Assembly (NCBI RefSeq): GCF_040939455.1
Contig: NC_134106.1
Coordinates: 73,787,001-73,851,000, forward strand
Source of the DNA: Microcebus murinus
Taxonomy: Eukaryota > Chordata > Mammalia > Primates > Cheirogaleidae
Length of the DNA: 64,000 nucleotides
Direction: 5' to 3'
Shown here: positions 44,401-53,400 of the stretch, piece after piece
Numbering within the stretch: position 1 is the first letter of the stretch
Layout of the letters: the number at the start of each line of letters is the position of its first letter
Notes under the pieces: model-generated
The model's input: only the letters and a program-made list of their open reading frames with translations
Database searches by the model: none
Told to the model about the DNA's origin: nothing
Position numbers and translations under genes: made by a program

Positions 44401-47400
44401 TAACAGGAGGATCTGTGTGAAAACAGTTTATTAGGAAGAGACTCTCAGAAAAAACTGGAAGAGGAGTGAGGTTGTAGGACCAGGAAGTGCAGGATGCCAA
44501 GCAGGATGTGGTATCAAGTAAGTTTATGGAGAGTATCTTTGCATAGTCCCACAGGGGAGCGCTATAGACAGTGTGGGTCATATCTCTGAGTCCTCCTGAT
44601 CAGGAACAAGGGAACTTCAGTCTTAAAGCTTTTGTGGTCCTTTGTTAATGGCTGCCCCTTGGAGGACAAGAATTCCCAGGTACTTCTGACTCTGGGCATA
44701 TACAAAGGAGATTGGCTGTGAAAGTACACTGTGAGCCTATGTGCACCAAAATGGTAAAGGGATCAGAGGGCTGAAAGCCAAAAGGAACCTGAGGTAATTA
44801 CTGCAGGAAGCAGCTAGCACCCACTGGGTCTAGAGTAACAAAGAGAGATTGACGGTATCAGAACCTAGAAGCAGGAAAGACAAACCCTTGTGGAAATGGG
44901 ACTCCAGCTCTAAGGAAGGGTATACTATACAGTGGATGCTGGACTGTAAGAGTTAGACAAGGGATCATTCAGAGCTAGGACCTAGACTTTGAGGAAAGGA
45001 TGCTATCCATTTTGTACTCCTGCCTCTGAAGAAGCTCAGTGAGGTGGGAGTGCCAGAAAAAGGTGGAGGCTAGAGCCAACTGTTGCTGCCAAGATGAGGA
45101 ACCATTGCTAGGATGATGAAAACAAATGGGAAAAACCAAATTTCTTCTTCCTTCTCAATCCCTGCAGTCTAGTCTCTCTATAGTGCCTCATACTGGCAGA
45201 GCAGCTGCTGTCAAAGCAGAAAATGGTTTACAGACTTCCAGGCCCATTATCACAAACCAGAGGATAAGAAGAGGTGGATGGAGCTAAGAGACAATAGCTT
45301 AATAATTGACATGATGTTTTCATTGTTCGTTTTTAAGTAGTTTGAGATTTCCATTTTGAGTTCTTCAGCCCAAAAGTTATTTTAGAATAGTATCTTTTTA
45401 ATTTCCAGATCTATAGATTTTTTTTTCTGGCTTTCTGTTAATTTCTAATTATATTGCATTATGGTTGGTGAATGTGGCCTATATGTATTTTGGATAGAAT
45501 TTGTTGAAATTTTCTTTGTTATCTTAATATCTGATCATTCTTGGTAAATGTTCCAAAAGTACCTGAAAAGAATTTGTGTTATATTTGTTTACATGATCTG
45601 TTGCTTTCTGTAAGAAATATGCCAAAGTCTCTCACTGACACTGGGATTAGTCACCAACAATTTCTCTTTATATTTCTGTCAAATTTTACTTTCTGTTTCT
45701 CAAAGATGTGTTAATTACATAGAGATTCATGACTTGCTTTGATTTCTCTTTTGTCTGATTAATCTTGCTACACTTGCTTTTTCTTGTTAGTATATGTCTA
45801 GCAGATCTTTTTCCCATCCTTTATTTTTAAACCTTAGTGGATTGGCTTATTTTAGGTATGTCTCGTATGAATGCGTACAGTTAAATTTTTTAATCAAATC
45901 TGAAACTCTCTACTGTAAAAAGCAAATTTGATTCATACACATTTTGTGATTACTCATATGTTTAAATTTATGCCTTCATTTTATTTTATAATTCTATTTA
46001 CAGGAATTGTTTTTTATTTTTCTTTATTTCTGTGTTTGATCCAGTTTTCTTTATTTCATAAAAAAAATTGAAATCAAAATGAAATGATAGATGTAAGTTC
46101 AAACATAATTGCACATTATATATCATATTTTTCTTGCAGTTACTTTTGTTTGGCTGGGGAAATTTTCTAATTTCAAATTGTTTTCCCTGGAAATTTTTAA
46201 GTAACTTCTTCATTTTATTTCTGGCATTTGGACTTGTTAGTTTATTAATAAAGTGTCATGTTAATCCGATTCTCATTCCTCTATAGGTAATCCTTTTTTT
46301 CCTCTTTGGAAGCTTTTAAGATTTGTTTTTTTATCCTTGGTTTTCTAAGCATTTTTTTTAAATTCATATTGCTTAACTCTCTCAGATCCTTTTAATCTGA
46401 ACAATTCTTTCTTCAGTTCTTGACATTTTTTCATCTACAGCTGCTTTGAGTGTGTGTTCATCTTTGTTCTCTTTATTTTTCCTTATAGAAATTCTCATAG
46501 GTGAATATTGGAATTACTCAGTAGTAGATATATCCTCCAGAACTCTAAATTTTTCTTTCATACTATTCATTTCTTTGTTCTATCCTACTGGTTTCTGAGA
46601 ATTTTACAGCTAAATTTGCAACTCACATATTATTCTTCCATGGTGTCCATGCCATTGTTTTGTCTATCTGTTGGTTCTTATTCATAACAGCCCTTTCTAG
46701 CCTTAGGATAGCAATATTCTCGTTTATCACTCTGAGATACTGACTGCAGTATTCCTGAAATTTATTCTTTCTCCCTCATCTGTTTTCTCCAGTGTTCATT
46801 CTTGTTTGTTGAGTTTTATGCTTCCTTCACATAGTGTTGGTTTTCTCAGGCATTAGTGTTTCTCAGCTGTGAGTTTACCTTCATATCTTTCCTTTGTGAA
46901 AACAGTAGAAAATACTGCTTGGCTGAACATGCCAGCACCTGGATTTCTGGGCATGGCAGTGCTTCCCCTTCCTCCTGCTCTGTGTCACTGCCCTGCTCTG
47001 AGCACAAGCCAGAGGGGGCCAAACCTGTGAAGCCACTTCAAAGTTCCTCTTTGTGAGATTTAACCCTCCTCCATATACACCTGCACAAATCCTCAGCACA
47101 CATATATACCCCTGTGACCCCTGCATATCTGTGTTATTCTTCATACTGCTGTCAATGTAATATAGAAATTCTGGTCACTTTTCCATGTTCAAATTATTAT
47201 GAATATGGGATGTTATCAATATGTTAGAAATGTTGATTACTCTAGAATTTGTTTTGTTTTTGTTTTTGCACCACATGAAAATGAAGAACAGGCCAGGTAT
47301 GGTGGCTCCCGCCTGTAATCCCAGCACTCTGGCAGGCCGAGGCAGGAGGATTGCTTAAGGTCAGGAGTTTGACACCAACCTGAGCAAAAGCAAGACCTCT

Positions 47401-50400
47401 AAAATACTAAAAACAGAAAACTTAGCGGGGCATCATGGTGTACGCCTATAGTCCCAGCTATTCAGGATGCTGAGGCAGGAGGATCGCTTGTGCCTGGGAA
47501 TATGAGGTTGCAGTGAGCTATGATGACACCACTGCACCTTACCCAGGGCAACAGAGCGAGACTCTATCTCAACAACAACAACAAAAAGAATATATTTCTT
47601 ACCTTCAGCTGTAATAAATGTTTTTCTATTTGCTCTCACATAACTCTTAAAATTTAATAATCAATGTCAAAACTCATTGAAACATAAAATCAAAATGGAT
47701 GAATTTTATTATACGTATATTGATTGTACCTTGGTAAAATTGAAATTTTTTAAAAGTTTAAAAAAATCAGTGATCAGACTGATTTCTGCATACCTGATAT
47801 AATAAATATTAGGAGATGTGAGAGTAACAGTTAAATGATAATAACTACCTCGGATATTTTCTTTTTTCCAGGGTGTACCTTCTAATGAAATACTTACCAT
47901 ATTATCCAGCATTCCTGAGGCTGAAAAATTTGCTAAATTTTGGATCTGCAAAGCAAAGTTGTTGGCAAGTAAAGGCACCTTTGATGTTATTGGGCTATAC
48001 GAAGAGGCCATTAAAAATGGAGCAGCAGTAAGTATCTGACTTGAGTGGGTGACTTCTTAAAATTCTCTTTCATGTGAGTTATTTGCAATGTGGCGATTAT
48101 ATAATGTAGTGTTAAACTTCTAATTCACTTCATACAGTTATACATGGACTATGAATACAGTATGTCCTTTATGAATATTTTAATTAAAATATTTTTTAGA
48201 GAACAGGATTACATGTAAACCAATAGGATCAGTTTTTTTATCAAATGACTGTGTCTCACTTAACATTCATATCCAATACTTATAAAGAACCTAAAAATAC
48301 ATTAAACCCAACACATCAGTATCTATAAATCAATAATTCAGAGCCATTGCATTAAATAACTTTTAATTCTAAAACCTAGAAAAAAACACTATGTATGTAA
48401 TTATTTTTCACAAAGACTGCATCAGTTTTATAATGCTTTCCACTTAAATGTCATTTGCCATGTCATACTCCATACTATACAATACCCTTTTCCATAATTA
48501 TTCAAAATCAGTTGTGTACATGCACATAGTTTCAACAGTTTAATAGTTCAGTAAGTTTTATTCAGTAAGGCCTCTGCCTCCCTCCCTTCCCATTACCCCT
48601 GTCCCAGAGCAAACAGATTATTTTTATATTAGCCTGAATAGTTTCAGAAAACATGGTTATGCTGCTATTTCTTGATTTTTCATTTTTCAAAATGCTATGT
48701 GGACTTCCAGCTATGCAGGATGAGGATTTAATCCTCTTTCACATACCTGCACAGCTCCCCAGCACACATATATATACACCCCTGTTTATCATCCTTGGCA
48801 GTTCTTTGTCATCCCTTATACTTCCATTAGAGTCATATGGAAATTCTGGTCACTATTTAGGGTTCACATTGTTATGAATATGTAAGAAATATAGTAATGA
48901 GGCATGTAGTATATACTGTAATTACTTTCCCTTTCAAGCACAACTTTTGACTTTTCCTAGAAGTAATTATTGTCAGGTTTTGCCTTTGCTTAGTTTTCTG
49001 AGTATTGTATAATTAATTCTCAAACTCTTCTCTAATTGTCTAATACTTTCAAAGCATATTCTATTGATTTCTTTTTCTTAGAGATCTCTGTCCTAGACCC
49101 TTGTGGTTTACTCCATGCTGGACAAGTCATCAGCTGTCATTCTGGGGTTTCTTTTAACTAGCACCCTCAGATTTCCTTGGTTCCTAGAGCCCATATCAAG
49201 TTTTCTTCTTATATTGCCTATTTTCTGGCTAGGCACAGTGGCTCATGCCCATAATCCTAGCACTCTGGGAGGCCAATGCAGAAGGATTGCTTGAGGTCAG
49301 GAGTTCAAGACCAGCCTGAGCAAGAGTGAGACCCCCCATCTCTACCAAAAAGAAAAAGAAAAAAAGAAACCAACCAGACATTTTGGCGTGCACCTCTAAT
49401 CCCAGCTACCCGGAAGGTTGAGGCAGAAGGATCGCTTAGACTCCAGGAATTGGTGGTTGTAGTGAGCTACAGTGGCATCACTGCACTCTACCCAGGGCAG
49501 TGGAGTGCAGGTCTGTCTCAACACAAAAAAAAAGAAAAAAAAGGCAACTATATTGCCTATTTTTCTCTAGTCCTTTTCTTTCTCTCTTTTTCTTCCTCTT
49601 TCTTTCCCCCCTCTTCTCTCTCTTCTCTCTCATTGTTTTGTTTTCTTCTCTATTGTTCACATAAGGCTTTACTCATATTTTGATGAAACTGAGCTGTTTG
49701 CATGTGTAAGAGGTGGGTTTTAAAAAGTTTATTAGAAGCTCTAGATACATATCTGTCTTCAGCATAGGGTGAACTGCCTGAGTTAATTGGTTGGAAAACC
49801 CTCAATATCAGTATCTTTAGGTCTATTCTCTTAAACTGGTCAAATTCTCTAGCTACCTGAGAGCTAGAAACCAGGCTGCCAACATTGTGGGGGAGAAGAT
49901 AGCTGGAGTCTTAACTTTCACCATGGAACTTTCATTTATCCCCTTTTTTCAGTAGGCACCTCACCCTGAGTCTTGCACGATGTCCACCAGAGACTTGGAT
50001 AATATATCCCCATTTTCTGTTAGGATGAAGGGGGTCAGACACAGTCACCAGGCTTCAAGGAGTTGAGGGTACAGGGTGGATTTGAAGGCCTGACTGCTTT
50101 TTGAACAAATACTCAAGAGTCCTCCTGATTTGGGCTCTACCACCTGTTCCTGAGCGTTTCAGAGGCCCCGTGGTGTTTCTCAGCCACACGGCTAGCTTAG
50201 GATTCGGCTCTCAAGTTGGTCTACTTGCTTACCTCTCTTCCTTCTGAGTTGCAGCTTCCAAAATCTTGTTGCTATTTCTTCTTGCCTGTGTTTTGTGGTT
50301 ATTGCCTCTTTTTAATCCCTTTATTATCATTTCAGTATATTTTCAAGAGGGATTAGAGATAAATGGATATTTAATCCACCATCTTTAACCAGAAGCCTGT

Positions 50401-53400
50401 AGAAATGTAAAATACACTTGATGAGTGTTTTACATAATTGAGACTCTTTGCAATGGATTCTATATAGATTTATTCCCATTCATTATTCTTAAGGTATAAT
50501 TCCATTTTAGATTTTATAAAAATTTATGAAAAGCTTTGCTTTTATGCTCTATTGTTAGTTTATTCTTTATTTGATACAGAGTCCCAGGTCAGGAAGACAA
50601 ACCTCCAAATATAATGTTCCTATGGGAAAGTACAGTTCACTTTATGATATTCTTCTGTTTAATGGCATGGTTTACATACTTTGAAAAATGAAAACTGTTT
50701 CACATAATTTTATGAGAAAATTACTTTTCTATAAAGATTTTTTATTTTTTAAGTTATGTTATATTATCAAATAAAAGAAGAAAGGAAAAGCTAGGGAAAA
50801 TTGCCCAAAATGCTAACAAAAATTGTATTTGGGTAATGGGATTATGGGTGATTTCATTTGCTAAATTTAACCTATTGTTCAATTTTTCTGTAGCAAGGTA
50901 TATGACTTTTATAATAAAAAACAAAATTGGGGCCAGGTACCGTGGCTCCTGCCTATAAACCTAGCACTTTGGGAGGCCAAGATAGAAGAATTGCTTGAGG
51001 CCAGGAGTTCAAGACCAGCCTGAGCAATAGCAAGACTCCATCTCTACAAAAAATAGAAAAAATTATCTGGGTGCAGCACTGCGCACCTGTAGTCTCAGCT
51101 ACTCTGGAGGCTGGGACAGGAAGATCACTTGAACCCAGGAGTTTGAGGTTGTGGTGAGCTATGATAACACCACTTCACTCTAGTTCCAGTGACAGAGCAA
51201 GATTCTGTTTCCAAAAAAAAAATTAAGACAACATTAAAAATATGTGATACATTTTCTGTATGGCTAGTTTTGCATCTTTTGGCCAGAATCTGTATGTGGG
51301 AACACTTATTCAATGGTATCATACAAATCAATAGGAAAATATAATTTGATTTAGAGAAATGACATTGTAGATAACTTTAAACACATTTCTTCATTAAAGT
51401 CAAGTGTTTAGCACTTAACCAAAATTTTCTGTTTCTTCATTTTTCTCATAAAGCTTTAAACTGAAAAGCTAGATAAGAGATACATAGCTAGACAAGACAT
51501 TTAAAAACAAGGAAACATTTTTATTATGAAAAGTTTAATTGATGTTAAAGTTCCTTAGCAAATTTTTCCATGAGTGTTTTTAATACTGTTCCTATATTTT
51601 CTTTCTTCCAGCCAATACAAGAGTTGCGAAAAGTTGTTCTTAATATTTTGCAAGACCCAAACAGAGCCACAGAAGGTACTGTTATTTTTGTATTTACATT
51701 CATTTCCCCTAGCTGTACAAATAAAAATCATCTAGGAACATGTAAGTAAAAAAAGGAGAAGAATTATAAGTCCCCTGAAATGCCTCTCACTCCTTGATTT
51801 CCACAGCCTGGCCCTTTCAACCATTGTCATCAGCCGATTATTCCTTTTTTTTTTTCCTAGTGTATTTCAAAATTTAGAGGGTACAGGTATATTTTGTCAC
51901 ATAGATGAATTGTGTCATGCCGAAGTCAGGGCTTTCAGTGTACCCATCACCAGAATAGTGTACATTGTACACAGTAGGTGGTTTTTTATTTCTATCATTA
52001 TAAGTAAATACAGTGCTCAATACTGAACAAAGGTTATTTTCACCAGAACAGCCTAGACTAGAGTCTCCTGCTTCTCCAGAATCCTAGGTTGGAGAAGACA
52101 AACAGCTCTTTATCAGAAGAGACTGAGGCAAAAGGGAGAAATGCCTTGGTTTAAATTACTTGTTTAATCATAAACCCACCAACACTCATCTACATTTGAT
52201 TAGCCAAAAGGCTAAGAAGTGATGCCCAGCACTCATATAAATTCATGTTATCCCTTTAAAAATAGCCACCTCAGAAATCTCTTCACTTTGTTAATCATAT
52301 TATCATTGGTCAGAACCTTTAGAGGACTCTTCTATGAGAAATATGCCAAAAACAGTGAGTGACATTATAATTGCTAATGATACTTGTTATATGAATGGGA
52401 AGAAAAAACAAGCTATCTTTAGAAAATAAAATGGATTCTTTTATTATCTTAGAGGGTGACAAATCTTTTTAAGAGTAGATTTCACGGGAGTAGGGGGGGA
52501 ATCAAGTCATACGGAATTAATCTAAGTAGCCCACTACTTTTAGGAACAAGGTCATAGAGTAGATAATACTCAGTGGTAAACTTGCTGGAGATGATGCTAC
52601 CATTCAGGTATTCACTTATACTATAACAGTGTTCTTCAAAGGGATGAAAAGAGAAAACAGGAATTCATACCATTGCCGCTTTTTGATCCTATTGACTTTC
52701 CTTAGGGTCTTTACTTTGCCTGGCCATAGTGTTTGCCTGGCACAGTCCTATTTTCTTCTTTTCATTTTGGTTGTTAATGCAGACATTTTTCACCCACTGT
52801 CCAAGGTAATAGCTATGCAGTCATCCCTGGGCAGGGAGGGATTTGGGCGGTCAAGTGAGTTAACCCTAGTAAGTCAAGAAAATTGATTCAATGTATGATG
52901 TAAGGGTAGAAGGCCAGTGATTAGTCCCTAAGTGAGTTCTCTTGAGAGTGAATAAGAGGTGGAGTTTTGTTCAGAGTGTTGAAAGGGAATCTTCAACTGT
53001 CTAGACTGGGCACTGAACCAGAGTTAGGAGCGTAGCCTGATGTAGCAGGGCATTGTTATAGGGCCTAGCAGGAAAAATGAGTTATAAGCCCCATTTCAAA
53101 TCAATTACTTCTTATTTAGTATAAAAGTCCATGAAGATCACTGGGAAATTATTGTATGTGTTACTTTTTCATTTAATTGTTTTTTAGCTCAAGTATTAAA
53201 TTAAATCTTACTTTCCTTTCTGACCTTGCATATACATGAATTATTTCTGACTCTTTAGTTGCTGAAACTAATATAACATCAGTGGAAGAACTGGCCATGA
53301 AGATGGAATCTGTAAAGCCTTGTGTTTCTCCACAAGAGAAGGAACAAGTTACAGCAACACCCCAAATAACCAAGGCAGAACAAGATAATCATCCTGGTAT

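Larger units (their letters stand above)
42348..47871 (+). other. CKAP2L intron 5
   Basis: Repeat-rich: antisense MIR (42475-42690), antisense old L1 (43640-46500) interrupted by an Alu and an unassigned repeat, and an Alu at 47290-47587. About 46.9-47.2 kb is another old repeat with a second copy across exon 6. Confidence 0.7.
48028..51611 (+). other. CKAP2L intron 6
   Basis: Contains repeat copy B, antisense old-LINE-like sequence to about 50395 ending with CCACCATCTTTAACCAG, and two Alus. No additional exon was recognised. Confidence 0.65.
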
